DNA of 64,000 bases from Dokdonella_A ginsengisoli (lineage in GTDB: Bacteria > Pseudomonadota > Gammaproteobacteria > Xanthomonadales > Rhodanobacteraceae). The position numbers were made by a program, and so were the translations under genes. A model generated the notes under the pieces. It searched no databases and was not told where the DNA came from. It worked only from the letters and a program-made list of their open reading frames with translations. Below are positions 19,305-27,723 of this stretch, piece by piece (position 1 is the first letter of the stretch; each line of letters begins with the position of its first letter). Location: NCBI RefSeq assembly GCF_042652785.1, contig NZ_JBHSHD010000008.1, positions 62,001-126,000 of the forward strand. Reading direction: 5' to 3'.

Positions 19305-20138
19305 ATGACCGCTGTTCCGATCTCCTTCGAATTCTTCCCGCCGAAAACCGACGAACAGAAGGCCACCCTCGAAGCCGCGCTGCCGAAGCTGAAGGCGCTC
19401 GATCCCGACTACGTCAGCTGCACCTTCGGTGCCGGCGGCTCCACCCTGTCCTACACGCCGGAGACCGTGCGCCATCTGCGCGAGGAGCACGGCCTCGACG
19501 CCGCGCCGCATCTTTCCTGCATGGGCGGCACGCGCGATGAGATCCGCCGCCTGCTCGACCAGTACCGCACGATGGGCTGCAAGCGCCTCGTCGCGCTGCG
19601 CGGCGACCTGCCCTCGGGCATGGCCAGCTACGGCGACTTCCGCTACGCCAGCGAGCTGGTCGAGTTCATCCGCCGCGAGCGTGACGGCTGGTTCCACATC
19701 GAGGTCGCCTGCTATCCGGAAGTGCATCCGCAGGCCGACGACGCGCTGGCGGACCTGCGCCACTTCAAGACCAAGGTCCAGGCCGGCGCGAACGGCGCGA
19801 TCACGCAGTACTTCTACAATCCCGACGGCTATTTCCGCTTCGTCGACGCCGCGCGCCGGCTCGGCGTGGACGTGCCGATCGTGCCGGGCATCATGCCGAT
19901 CGCGAACTTCACCCAACTGCGCCGCTTCTCGGAGATGTGCGGCGCGGAAATCCCGCGCTGGCTGGCCAAGCGCCTGCACGCCTACGGCGACGACGCCGAA
20001 TCGATCCGCGAGTTCTCCGCCGACGTGGTCGCGCAGCTGTGCCGCCGCCTGCTCGAAGGCGGCGCGCCGGGCCTGCACTTCTACACGCTCAATCGCGCCA
20101 AGGCCACGCTGGCGGTGGTCGAGCGCATCGGCGCCTAG
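19305..20138 (+). CDS. metF: Methylenetetrahydrofolate reductase
   Basis: The FAD enzyme reduces 5,10-methylene-THF to 5-methyl-THF, the methyl donor for homocysteine re-methylation. The 277-residue length is at the short end of bacterial MetF, all in one TIM barrel. Markers are FEFFPPKT (8-15), DYVSCTFGAGGST (about 34-46), VALRGDLP (about 95-102), HIEVACYPEVHPQA, ITQYFYNPDGYF and PIVPGIMPIANFTQLRRF. I place the start at the ATG of MTAVPISFEFFPP; a GTG at 19290 would add five residues. No strong Shine-Dalgarno is seen, consistent with a very short leader. Confidence 0.96.
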   Translation: MTAVPISFEFFPPKTDEQKATLEAALPKLKALDPDYVSCTFGAGGSTLSYTPETVRHLREEHGLDAAPHLSCMGGTRDEIRRLLDQYRTMGCKRLVALRGDLPSGMASYGDFRYASELVEFIRRERDGWFHIEVACYPEVHPQADDALADLRHFKTKVQAGANGAITQYFYNPDGYFRFVDAARRLGVDVPIVPGIMPIANFTQLRRFSEMCGAEIPRWLAKRLHAYGDDAESIREFSADVVAQLCRRLLEGGAPGLHFYTLNRAKATLAVVERIGA

Positions 20139-20216
20139 ACCGCGCCCACGGCGATGCGTCGCCGGCGAAGCTGTCCTGCGCGCCGCTGCGCCACTCGGCA
20201 ACCCGCCGCCGGCACG

Positions 20217-20291
20217 ATGAGCATCGAGGATCACGCCGACGTCGTGGTGACCTGCATGGATTCGATCTGCGCCGACGGCTTCGATCCGTGA
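20217..20291 (+). pseudogene. Orphan mini-ORF ending in CADGFDP
   Basis: An ATG-initiated 24-codon frame (extendable to 45 codons from an upstream ATG at 20154) ends ...DSICADGFDP then stop. The ending matches the IF-x-DGF-(D/E) tail found on secreted proteins in this window. There is no signal peptide. It may be the remnant 3' end of a lost secreted-protein gene, or chance. The rest of the 20139-20335 gap shows nothing else. Confidence 0.35.
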
Positions 20292-20335
20292 CCGGCGCGG
20301 GACCGCCGCTCGCCGCGAGCTGCTAGCCTGCGCGC

Positions 20336-20845
20336 ATGACGCGCGCAACCCTTCTCGCCGGCTGGATGCTCGTCGCGGCTCTGGCCGTGTTCCGCTGCCT
20401 GCCCGCGCAGGAATCCGGCCAGCGCGTGCATCGCTGCGTCGGCGCGCACGGCGAGATCGTCTTCTCCGGCCTGCCGTGCGCGGCGGAAGCGGCCGCGGCG
20501 GCGACGGCGGCCGTTGCAGGTGAGCCCTCCGTGAGCGCGGCCTGCCCGGCCTCGCCATCGGAACTGCGCGAGCGCATCGGCGCGGCGATCGCGCGCAAGG
20601 ACGCCAACGCACTCGCCGGCCTGGTGCGCTGGCGGGGCGTCGGCGGGGCCGAGGCCGGATCGCGCCTGGCCCAGCTGCGGCAGCTCGTGCAGCGCCCGCT
20701 GCTGGCGATCGACGCGGACGGCGGCGAGGCGCAGACGTCGGACGGCTCCCTGCGCGTGCGCACCGGCAGCAACGAGCAGGGCGGCGTTCGCGAGCTTCGT
20801 TTCGGCCTGCGGCTCGAGTCCGGCTGCCACTGGCTGACCTGGTAG
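20336..20845 (+). CDS. Small exported protein with DUF4124-like N-terminal segment
   Basis: A 169-residue protein with a signal peptide (TLLAGWMLVAALAVFRCLPAQ). The following RVHRCVGAHGEIVFSGLPC (about 30-48) resembles the DUF4124 pattern (Trp/Cys-aromatic ... G.. xxS..PC), although shorter and with changed spacing. An alanine-rich linker and a helical/beta C-terminal domain (about 72-169) without recognisable motifs come next. It lies alone upstream of ilvE. Function unknown. Confidence 0.65.
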   Translation: MTRATLLAGWMLVAALAVFRCLPAQESGQRVHRCVGAHGEIVFSGLPCAAEAAAAATAAVAGEPSVSAACPASPSELRERIGAAIARKDANALAGLVRWRGVGGAEAGSRLAQLRQLVQRPLLAIDADGGEAQTSDGSLRVRTGSNEQGGVRELRFGLRLESGCHWLTW

Positions 20846-20861
20846 GTGGCCGAACCTGCGC

Positions 20862-20870
20862 TGGTATCAT
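20862..20870 (+). promoter_or_regulatory. Extended -10 promoter of ilvE
   Basis: TGGTATCAT is a good extended -10 element. Transcription would start near 20877, about 25 bases before the chosen ilvE start. No -35 is needed for this class. Confidence 0.45.
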
Positions 20871-20901
20871 GCGCGTTTCCCCACGCCCGGCGGATCCGCA
20901 C

Positions 20902-21825
20902 ATGGCGCAGCAGTATCCCGATCACATCTGGCAGAACGGCCGCATCAAGCCCTGGGCCGAGGCGACCGTGCACGTCATGGCGCACGCGCTGCACTACGGC
21001 TCGTCGGTGTTCGAAGGCATCCGCAGCTACGAGACGCCGGACGGTCCTGCGATCTTCCGCCTGACCGACCACATCAAGCGCCTGTTCCTGTCGGCGAAGA
21101 TCTACGACATCGCCATTCCGTACTCGCTCGAGGAGATCAACGCCGCGTGCCGCGAAGTCATCCGCGCGAACGGCCTGACCAAGGCGTATCTGCGCCCGGT
21201 CGCCTATCGCGGCCTGGGCGGCTTCGGACTCTCCGCCGAGACGCCGACCGACGTCGCCGTGGCGGCCTGGTTCATGGGTCCGTACCTGGGCGCCGGCGTG
21301 CTCGAGCAGGGCATCGACGCCTGCGTGTCGAGCTGGCAGCGCTTCGCGCCGAACACGATCCCGGCCGGCGCCAAGGCCGGCGGCAACTATCTTTCCGGCC
21401 AGCTCGTTGCGCGCGAGGCGCGCCGGCTCGGCTTCGGCGAGGGCATCGCGCTCGCCTCCACCGGCCTGCTCAGCGAGGGCGCCGGCGAGAACCTGTTCCT
21501 GGTCTTCGACGGCGCGCTGCACACGACACCGGTCAGCGCCGCGCTGCTCAACGGCATCACGCGCAACACGCTGATCACCCTCGCGCGCGAGAACGGCATC
21601 GAGGTCGTCGAGCGCGACCTGCCGCGCGAATACCTGTATCTGTGCGACGAGCTCTTCATGTGCGGCACCGCCGCCGAGATCACGCCGATCCGTTCGGTCG
21701 ACGGCAAGCCGGTCGGCACGGGCAAGCCCGGCCCGGTCACGGCGCGCATGCAGAAGCTGTTCTTCGGCCTGTTCGACGGCTCGACCCAGGACCGCTGGGG
21801 CTGGCTGGAGCCGGTTTCCGGCTGA
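20902..21825 (+). CDS. ilvE: Branched-chain amino acid aminotransferase
   Basis: A PLP enzyme performing the last step of leucine, isoleucine and valine synthesis. The 307 residues fit class IV aminotransferases. The catalytic lysine is K158 in PAGAKAGGNYLSGQLVAREA. Downstream LGFGEGIALASTGLLSEGAGENLFLV, GITRNTLITLARE and ELFMCGTAAEITPI are classic IlvE blocks. The N-terminus has WQNGRIKPWAEATVHVMAHALHYGSSVFEGIR. I chose ATG 20902 (MAQQYPDHIW); an upstream ATG overlaps the promoter. Confidence 0.96.
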   Translation: MAQQYPDHIWQNGRIKPWAEATVHVMAHALHYGSSVFEGIRSYETPDGPAIFRLTDHIKRLFLSAKIYDIAIPYSLEEINAACREVIRANGLTKAYLRPVAYRGLGGFGLSAETPTDVAVAAWFMGPYLGAGVLEQGIDACVSSWQRFAPNTIPAGAKAGGNYLSGQLVAREARRLGFGEGIALASTGLLSEGAGENLFLVFDGALHTTPVSAALLNGITRNTLITLARENGIEVVERDLPREYLYLCDELFMCGTAAEITPIRSVDGKPVGTGKPGPVTARMQKLFFGLFDGSTQDRWGWLEPVSG

Positions 21826-21839
21826 ATCCGGGTACGAAT

Positions 21840-21864
21840 CGCCGGGTCGCGTCGCGACCCGGCG
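21840..21864. terminator. Hairpin between ilvE and the sensor kinase gene
   Basis: A near-perfect palindrome (CGCCGGGTCGCG, one T, then its complement) sits between the convergent stops at 21825 and 21871. There is no U-tract on either side. Confidence 0.6.
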
Positions 21865-21870
21865 AGGCAA

Positions 21871-23172
21871 CTAGCTCGGATAGACCTGCGCGCCAAATTC
21901 CAGCGTCGCGGTGGCGCCGCCCTGCGGCCGCGGCGCCAGCGACACCGTCCAGCCGTACAGGTCGCACAGGCGGCGCACGATCGCCAGCCCCAGACCGCCG
22001 CCCTTGCCGACCGTGGTGCCGCGCACGCCGCGCTCGAACAGCTTCTCGGCGTCTTCGGCATTGATGCCGGGGCCGCTGTCCTCGACGGTCACGCGGCCGT
22101 GTCCGACGGTGACGATGACCTCGCCGGACGGGGTGTACTTGAACGCGTTGCCGATCAGGTTGCTGAGCGCGACCGCGACCACCGACGAGGGCGCCGCCGT
22201 GGCCAGCGGCTGTTCGATCTCGATGCGCACGTCGACCGGCTTGTTCGCCAGATGCGGGCGCTGTGCGTCCACGACCTGTTCGACGACCCGCGCGACGTCG
22301 GTGCTCTCGCCGTCGGTCGGCGCCTGGCGCTCGCGCCGCGACAGCAGCAGCAGCGCGTCGATCAGCTCGGTCGACTGGCGCACCGCCCGCTCGATGCGCT
22401 TGAGGCGCTCGCGCAGCTTGTCGGTGAGGTCGGGCGATCCCTGCAGCAGTTCCGTCGTGCTGGCGATGACCGACAGCGGCGTGCGCAGCTCGTGGCTGAC
22501 GTCGGCGTTGAACTCGCGGTCGCGCTGGACGATCTCGGTCAGCCGCGTGGAGTAGTCGTCGAGCACCGAGGCGAGCTCGCCGACTTCGTCGTCGGCGAAA
22601 TGCTTCTTCAGCAGTTCCGGCTTGCCGCTGCGGCTCATCGCGCGCACGCGCCGCGCGAGGTCGATGACCGGGCTCATGACGCGCGCCGACAGCCAGAAGC
22701 CGATCACCAGCGAGAAGATCGCGAACAGCAGCACGGCCACGCACAGCGCGGTCAGCAGCTGGCGTTCGTTGAGCTTCTGCGTGCTCAGGTCGAAGCGCAG
22801 GTAGGCCCAGTAGTCGGCGTCCTTGTAGACGGCCAGGCGGTACGGGCGATTCTTGCCCTCGCGGCCGATCTCCTCGGTGTCGTAGACGCCCGAATCGAAC
22901 TTCTGCCAGGCCAGCGGCACCGTCGCGGTGCGGCCGGCGCGCACGATTTGCGCGTCGTACACGCTCATCGTCCACGGCGCGTTCGGGTCGGGATTGTCGC
23001 GCTTGAAGTCGACGAAATTCTTCAGCTCGCGCTGCAGCGTGTTGTTGATCAGCTGGTCTTCCAGCCGCGCGCGCAGATAGATCGTGGCGACCGCGAACAG
23101 TGCGGTCAGCCCGAGCCCGAACAACGCGAACGAGATGACGATGCGGCTGCGAAGCCTACGCCGGTAGCGCAT
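21871..23172 (-). CDS. Two-component sensor histidine kinase
   Basis: A 433-residue inner-membrane kinase: TM1 (about 11-33), a roughly 100-residue periplasmic sensor region, TM2 (about 138-160), a HAMP linker, then the DHp domain with the phospho-accepting His227 in FNADVSHELRTPLSVI. The ATPase lobe has NLIGNAFKYTP, EDSGPGIN and GKGGGLGLAIVRRL. It overlaps the response-regulator gene by 17 bases, so the pair is co-translated. The regulator resembles ColR of xanthomonads, making a ColS-like envelope/metal-stress sensor a reasonable guess; the signal is unknown. Confidence 0.93.
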   Translation of the reverse strand: MRYRRRLRSRIVISFALFGLGLTALFAVATIYLRARLEDQLINNTLQRELKNFVDFKRDNPDPNAPWTMSVYDAQIVRAGRTATVPLAWQKFDSGVYDTEEIGREGKNRPYRLAVYKDADYWAYLRFDLSTQKLNERQLLTALCVAVLLFAIFSLVIGFWLSARVMSPVIDLARRVRAMSRSGKPELLKKHFADDEVGELASVLDDYSTRLTEIVQRDREFNADVSHELRTPLSVIASTTELLQGSPDLTDKLRERLKRIERAVRQSTELIDALLLLSRRERQAPTDGESTDVARVVEQVVDAQRPHLANKPVDVRIEIEQPLATAAPSSVVAVALSNLIGNAFKYTPSGEVIVTVGHGRVTVEDSGPGINAEDAEKLFERGVRGTTVGKGGGLGLAIVRRLCDLYGWTVSLAPRPQGGATATLEFGAQVYPS

Positions 23173-23842
23173 CCGGATCGACCATGCGGTAGCCGATGCC
23201 GTGGCGCGTCTGGATCAGCGGCTTGTCGAACGGCTTGTCGATCGCCGCCCGCAGGCCGTGAATGTGCACGCGCAGGGAATCGCTGTCGGGCAATTCCTCT
23301 CCCCAGACGCGCGTTTCCAGCTCCTGCCTCGTCACCACCGACGGCGCCGCCTCCATCAGCGACTGCAGCAGCTTGAGTCCGATGGGATTGAGCTGGATCG
23401 GCTTGCCGGCGCGGTTGATCGTCAACGTGTCGAGGTTGTAGGTGAGGTCGGCCAGTTGCAGCAGGCGGCTCTTGTTGCCCTTGCCGCGGCGGCCGAGCAC
23501 CTCAAGGCGCGCGGCGAGCTCCTGCAGCGCGAACGGCTTGACCATGTAGTCGTCGGCGCCGGAGTCGAAACCGGTCAGCTTGTTGTCCAGCGTGTCGCGC
23601 GCGGTGAGCATCATGACCGGCGTCTGCCGCTTGGCTTCCTGGCGAAGCTTGCGGCAGACCTCCAGGCCGTCCATGCCGGGCAAGCCGAGGTCGAGCACGA
23701 TGACGTCGAAGTCGTTGACCACGGCCAGGTGCAGGCCGGTCACGCCGTCGCCGGCGAAGTCGACCACGTGGCCCTTGTCGGCGAGGAAATCGCCGATGTT
23801 CGCGGCGATGTCGCTGTTGTCTTCGATAACGAGAATACGCAT
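23156..23842 (-). CDS. OmpR/PhoP-family response regulator (ColR-like)
   Basis: A 228-residue regulator with a receiver domain (phospho-acceptor D51 in VLDLGLPGMDG; conserved Lys in MVKPFAL near 100) and a winged-helix DNA-binding domain (about 130-225). The DNA-binding domain contains LNPIGLKLLQSLM, RVWGEELPDSDSLRVHIHGLR and the C-terminal IQTRHGIGYRM. It is transcribed first, the kinase second. The phrase GFDSGADDYMVKPFALQELAARLE is very close to ColR-type regulators known in Xanthomonas, by memory only. Confidence 0.93.
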   Translation of the reverse strand: MRILVIEDNSDIAANIGDFLADKGHVVDFAGDGVTGLHLAVVNDFDVIVLDLGLPGMDGLEVCRKLRQEAKRQTPVMMLTARDTLDNKLTGFDSGADDYMVKPFALQELAARLEVLGRRGKGNKSRLLQLADLTYNLDTLTINRAGKPIQLNPIGLKLLQSLMEAAPSVVTRQELETRVWGEELPDSDSLRVHIHGLRAAIDKPFDKPLIQTRHGIGYRMVDPDALPA

Positions 23843-24256
23843 GGTGTGCTTACTCTAACGCGGAACCATCCGAATGCGGAGCGTGGTGCACCGGGGAAAG
23901 TTCCGCCGGAATGCGGACGATTCCCCGAGGATCAACCGCCAGCGTCGCCGACGAAGTGCGTAGGTCAATGGGAAGGGCGGCCGTGGAAGGCCGTTTCCGG
24001 ATTCCGGAAGATGGCGACTTCCGCTCCGAGCCTGCGCTTGGAGGCCAGCGATCCAGGACGGATCAATGGACAAAAGAAAATGGCCCAAGGAGGCGCCATT
24101 GGGGGAACGCGCCTCGCTTGGGCCAAAAAGCTACTGCCCCGATTACCGTAATTCGCCAGTCACCTGACCTGACTTAGGAGTGTCGAGCAAACTACAGTGA
24201 AAGGGACTATAGGGATCGGGTAATTAAGCTGTCGTTAAACGGCTCTGAGCCTTCCG
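23843..24256. other. Intergenic region between M56 gene and response regulator
   Basis: This 414-base gap has no convincing gene. It holds the 3' terminator of the M56 gene (24081-24125), presumed promoter sequences for the response-regulator operon, and short inverted repeats near 23975-24010 (TCCGGATTCCGGA). The stretch 24160-24250 is relatively AT-rich for this window, with no ORF or recognisable RNA. Confidence 0.6.
24081..24125 (-). terminator. Strong terminator of the M56 operon
   Basis: A long stem, TGGCCCAAG-GAGGCGC paired with GCGCCTC-G-CTTGGGCCA (one bulge), flanked by A/T runs. On the minus strand it is followed by ATTTTCTTTT. It is 131 bases past the M56 stop. Confidence 0.85.
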
Positions 24257-26191
24257 TTAACCGCCGAACGAACTCACGTACGGCTGCACGGCGAGCTGGT
24301 TCCGGCTCTGCATGACCTCGACGTTGAGCTTGTTGGAGGCGCGGCAGACCCGCGAGCCCACCTGCTTCACGCACGCCTCGGCCGTCTTCGTATCCTCCTG
24401 CGGCGCGAGCGCGTCGGCGCTCTCGCCGGGGCGACGGCACAGGCGCGTACCGGTGCGCCGCTCGCAGCCGGAATCCGCGACCTCCTCCTCGCCGAGCGGA
24501 GAGGCGAACACGAAGGTCTGCGCATAGCGCCTCTTTCCCGTGGCGACGAACGATCCGCGGGCGAACTTCCACTGCTTGAGGGCGCGCTCGGCGGCGCGGG
24601 CGAACTCGATCGGCTGCTCGGACACCACGCGGACGTCGCGCACGCTGCCGTCGGAAGCGATGCCGAATTCGAGTTTGACGCGCTCGGTATGGCGCGCGGA
24701 GAGCGAATACGGATATTCCGGCGAGACCGTGTGCGTGGCCACCGGAACGCTCGGCGCGGTTGCGGCCGCCGGAGCCGGCGAATCGGTCTGCGCCGGCACG
24801 TCGGCCACGGACGGCGGCGCGGCGGCCGGGGGCTGCGAAGGAGCGGACGCCTGCGCGAGGGCCACGTCGTTCGCCGCCGGAACGGCCTGGGCCTCGGACG
24901 GGTCCGGTGCGGACGAAACCTCGGCCGGAACCGGGGTCGACTCGCGAAGCTGCGGTACGGCGGCCGGCGGCGGCGCCGTGGCGGCGATGGCCTGCGGCGC
25001 TGCTTCGACGGCCCGCGGCTCGGGCTGCTGCGGCTCGACGGCGGCGGGCTTGGCTTCCTCGGCCTGTGCCGAGGCGATCACTTCCAGCCGGATCGGCGCC
25101 GCGGCGAACTTTCCGGCGGGACCCAGATGCGCCAGCGACGGCTGTTCCCAGCGCAGCTCCGGCCCGTTGACCTGCAGCGGCTCGCGATGCTCCACGCGCA
25201 TGGCGACGAGCAGCGAGATCGCGGTGCCGGCAACGGCCAGCAACCACGGCCAGCGGGCGGACCGGCGCATCACGTTGCGCTGGCTGCCGAGGATCCGGCG
25301 CACCCGCTCGAGCAGGACACCACCGGTCGCGGCCAGCGCCATCTGCGGCGCCGGCTGGCGCAGTTCCTCGAGGGCGGCCAGGGTGCGCGCGTATTCGCGC
25401 GGATCGCCGGAGGTCTTGTGCAAAACCAGCGTGTCGCAGCAGATCTCGCGCTCGTTGCGGATCTCGCGCGAGATCCAGTGCACGACGGGGTGGTAGAAGA
25501 GCAGCGTCTCGACCAGCGCCTGCGCGAGATTGACCAGATGGTCGTAGCGGCGCAGGTGACCCAATTCGTGAGCGAGAATCAGTTCCACTTGCTGGCGTGG
25601 AAAACCCAGCACGACGGCCGTCGGCAGCAGGATGACCGGCTTGAACCAGCCGATCAGGATCGGCGTGTCGATGCGGTCCGACACCAGCACCTTGATGCGG
25701 CGCATGAATTCGAAGCGCCCGGCCAGGGCCAGCAGAGCGGCCTCCAGTTCGGCGTCGGGCTGCGCCCACTTGCGCGCGATCTGCATCAGCGAGCGCCACT
25801 GGTGCCAGGAGCGGTACGCCATCAGCAGCACGCCGGCGATCCACAGGCAGACGATCCACTGCAGCGCCGTGTCCATCATCGACAGCGCCTCCGCAGGTGC
25901 CGATTGCGCGATCGCGCTCACCGTGGACACGGCCATCACCGCCGGCGATATCGCCTCGACCGGCAGGTCGGCACGCAGGATCGTGAACAGCGTGACCAGC
26001 GGGAACACCAGCATCAGGACCAGGGCCGCCAGTCCGTTGGCGTAGCGCGCGTTGCAGTGACCGGCGGGGATCAGCGCCCGCAGCACGGCGAAGACGATTC
26101 CGACCAGCGCGCCCTGCCAGATGAAATGCAGCAGGGTCCATCCCAGCGCCTGCACCCACGGCAGTTGCGCGATCAGCGACGGTGTCATCAT
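24257..26191 (-). CDS. BlaR1-like M56 metallopeptidase fused to a TonB C-terminal domain
   Basis: A 644-residue inner-membrane protein. Its N-terminal half has four hydrophobic helices (about 10-30, 38-58, 90-115 and 305-325) around an M56 zinc-protease domain, with LILAHELGHLRRYDH (HExxH-type motif at about 206-210) and EREICCDTLVL as downstream ligand site. A long Pro/Ala-rich linker leads to a TonB_C domain (about 484-561: VSPEYPYSLSARHTERVKLEFGI...). A Cys-containing C-terminal tail follows. Unlike BlaR1 there is no penicillin-binding sensor domain. The ATG overlaps the BlaI-like stop (ATGA), so the two are translationally coupled. Confidence 0.9.
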   Translation of the reverse strand: MMTPSLIAQLPWVQALGWTLLHFIWQGALVGIVFAVLRALIPAGHCNARYANGLAALVLMLVFPLVTLFTILRADLPVEAISPAVMAVSTVSAIAQSAPAEALSMMDTALQWIVCLWIAGVLLMAYRSWHQWRSLMQIARKWAQPDAELEAALLALAGRFEFMRRIKVLVSDRIDTPILIGWFKPVILLPTAVVLGFPRQQVELILAHELGHLRRYDHLVNLAQALVETLLFYHPVVHWISREIRNEREICCDTLVLHKTSGDPREYARTLAALEELRQPAPQMALAATGGVLLERVRRILGSQRNVMRRSARWPWLLAVAGTAISLLVAMRVEHREPLQVNGPELRWEQPSLAHLGPAGKFAAAPIRLEVIASAQAEEAKPAAVEPQQPEPRAVEAAPQAIAATAPPPAAVPQLRESTPVPAEVSSAPDPSEAQAVPAANDVALAQASAPSQPPAAAPPSVADVPAQTDSPAPAAATAPSVPVATHTVSPEYPYSLSARHTERVKLEFGIASDGSVRDVRVVSEQPIEFARAAERALKQWKFARGSFVATGKRRYAQTFVFASPLGEEEVADSGCERRTGTRLCRRPGESADALAPQEDTKTAEACVKQVGSRVCRASNKLNVEVMQSRNQLAVQPYVSSFGG

Positions 26192-26589
26192 TTGCCTCCA
26201 TCCAACCGGTCGAGCAAGGCGCGGATCTCGTCGAGTTCCTCGCGAGTCGCCTTCGGCCTGCCGCCGAGCGCCTGCAGCACGAGCTGCGACGGCGAGCCGT
26301 CGAACACGCGCTGCACGATATCGGTCAGGAAGCGCTTCTGCGTGCGCTCCTTGTTCACGGCCGGGCGGTAGACGTGCGCGCGCTGCGAGTCGTCGCGCTC
26401 GACCAGGCCCTTGGCGTGCATGATCTGCAACAGCTTCAAGGCGGTGGTGTAGCCGCCGCCGTCGTCGCGGTACAGCTCCTGGTACACGTCGCGCACCGTG
26501 CCCTCGCCGTTCTCCCACAGCACGTTCAGGATCGCCAACTCGGCTTCGGTCGGCTTGGGGATTTCACTCGGCTTGCGAGACAGACTCAT
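26188..26589 (-). CDS. BlaI/MecI/CopY-family winged-helix repressor
   Basis: A 133-residue repressor with KPTEAELAILNVLWENGEGTVRDVYQEL (about 12-39) and GGGYTTALKLLQIMHAKGLVERDDSQRAHVYRP (about 44-76), the typical winged helix. The C-terminal dimerisation helix follows. In the family, proteolysis by the partner M56 protease relieves repression. The cleavable segment is not identified here. It lies downstream of three small exported-protein genes on the same strand; the gap of 61 bases leaves open whether they share a transcript. Confidence 0.92.
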   Translation of the reverse strand: MSLSRKPSEIPKPTEAELAILNVLWENGEGTVRDVYQELYRDDGGGYTTALKLLQIMHAKGLVERDDSQRAHVYRPAVNKERTQKRFLTDIVQRVFDGSPSQLVLQALGGRPKATREELDEIRALLDRLDGGK

Positions 26590-26650
26590 CGAACGGGCTC
26601 CCGTGGCGGCGGCGGCGGAGGTATTGACGGCGGATGGTAACTCAGGGTCG

Positions 26651-27142
26651 CTATTTGCGCTGCAGATCCGGCACCGGCTGCTGCCTCGTCAGCCGGTCCA
26701 TTCCGTCCATGCTCTGCTGGCGGGTGCGTTCGCGCTGGCTGGCGGTCATACAGTTCTTGTATTTGAAGTTCGAGCCCGAGCGACGCTCGTAGGTGCACAC
26801 CAGCCGGTCGCCGTCGTTGCGGGTCAGGACCGCGTTGATGCGCTCCTGCGCGTTGGCCAGATCGACCTGCTCGCCGTCGCTGAGCGCGCTGGCCGAGCCC
26901 TTGCGCGCCAGCAGTTCGGCGATCCGGTTCAGATCGGCTTCCACCGCGTTGCGGTCGGACACGCCGATGTTGCCGTACTGCCCGTTCGGCCTCATGCCGT
27001 CGCGCACCTTCGTCGCCTGTTCGGCGAACTGGGCGGGCGTGTCGGCCTTGAACGCCCACTGCGCGCCCTTGGCCGCGGCGGTACCCGCGACTCCGCAAGC
27101 GGCCAGTGCCAGCAACAGCCCCAGGGATTTCAGGACTTTCAT
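26651..27142 (-). CDS. Small exported protein, paralogue 3 of a tandem triplet
   Basis: A 163-residue exported protein. The ATG at 27142 has GGAGGG upstream. Its signal peptide ends LALAACGVAGTAAAKG. The mature part has ADTPAQFAEQATKVRDGMRPNGQYG, NAVEADLNRIAELLARKGSASALSDGEQVDLANAQERINAVLTRNDGDRLVCTYERRSGSNFKYKNC, so two cysteines are positioned as in the next gene. AAC near the cleavage site could be a lipobox, but the Cys is followed by more hydrophobic residues. It is closely similar to 27163-27651 over most of its length. Function unknown. Confidence 0.85.
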   Translation of the reverse strand: MKVLKSLGLLLALAACGVAGTAAAKGAQWAFKADTPAQFAEQATKVRDGMRPNGQYGNIGVSDRNAVEADLNRIAELLARKGSASALSDGEQVDLANAQERINAVLTRNDGDRLVCTYERRSGSNFKYKNCMTASQRERTRQQSMDGMDRLTRQQPVPDLQRK

Positions 27143-27162
27143 CGCCACGCCCTCCGAAACGG

Positions 27163-27651
27163 TTAGTTGCCTTTCATCTGGCTGCCGCCGCCCTTCAGCA
27201 GCTCGTTCTGGAAGCCTTCCTGGCTCTTGCGGCGCACGGCGTCGCGCTGGCTGGCGGTCATGCAGCTCTTGTACTTGAAGTTCGAGCCCGAACGGCGCTC
27301 GTAGGTGCACACCAGCCGGTCGCCGTCGTTGCGCGTCAGGACCGCATTGACGCGCTCCTGCGCGTTCGCCAGTTCCACCTGCTCGCCGTCGCTGAGCGCG
27401 CTGGCCGAGCCCTTGCGTCCGAGCAGTTCGGCGATCTTGCCCAGGTCGGCTTCCACCGCGTTGCGGTCGGACGCGCCGATTTCGCCGTACTGGCCGTCCG
27501 GCTTCATTTCCTCGCGCACCTTCGTCGCCTGCTCGTCGAACTGCGCCGGCGTATCGGCCTTGAACTTCCACTGCGGGCCCTTGGCAGCCGCGGTTCCGGC
27601 GACGCCACAAGCCGCCAGTGCCAGAACCAGACCCAGAGATTTCATCGACAT
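27163..27651 (-). CDS. Small exported protein, paralogue 2 of a tandem triplet
   Basis: A 162-residue exported protein starting MSMKSLGLVLALAACGVAGTAAAKG. It shares long runs with its downstream neighbour, including FKADTPAQF, GSASALSDGEQV and TRNDGDRLVCTYERRSG, with divergence mainly at the C-terminus (SQEGFQNELLKGGGSQMKGN). This is the pattern of a local gene duplication. The stop-to-start distance to the next paralogue is 20 bases, so they are co-transcribed. No enzymatic motif is recognised; a periplasmic binding or inhibitor role is a guess. Confidence 0.85.
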   Translation of the reverse strand: MSMKSLGLVLALAACGVAGTAAAKGPQWKFKADTPAQFDEQATKVREEMKPDGQYGEIGASDRNAVEADLGKIAELLGRKGSASALSDGEQVELANAQERVNAVLTRNDGDRLVCTYERRSGSNFKYKSCMTASQRDAVRRKSQEGFQNELLKGGGSQMKGN

Positions 27652-27723
27652 ACCATCCTCACTTCGAACGCTTGAAAGAACGTCACCGGAGCACGCGCCG
27701 GAATGGCCCGGCTCCCCCTCTTG

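Noticed and set aside
20139..20335. SAH riboswitch or second met gene after metF
   Set aside because: No fold or coding similarity was found; only the short tail-motif frame stands out.
24257..26589. BlaI/M56 pair as a beta-lactam resistance locus
   Set aside because: No beta-lactamase or penicillin-binding sensor domain is present; the C-terminus is TonB_C.
26651..27610. Fused reading frame joining two of the tandem exported-protein genes
   Set aside because: The upstream part is the shifted frame of its neighbour; the true start is the ATG at 27142 with a signal peptide and ribosome-binding site.
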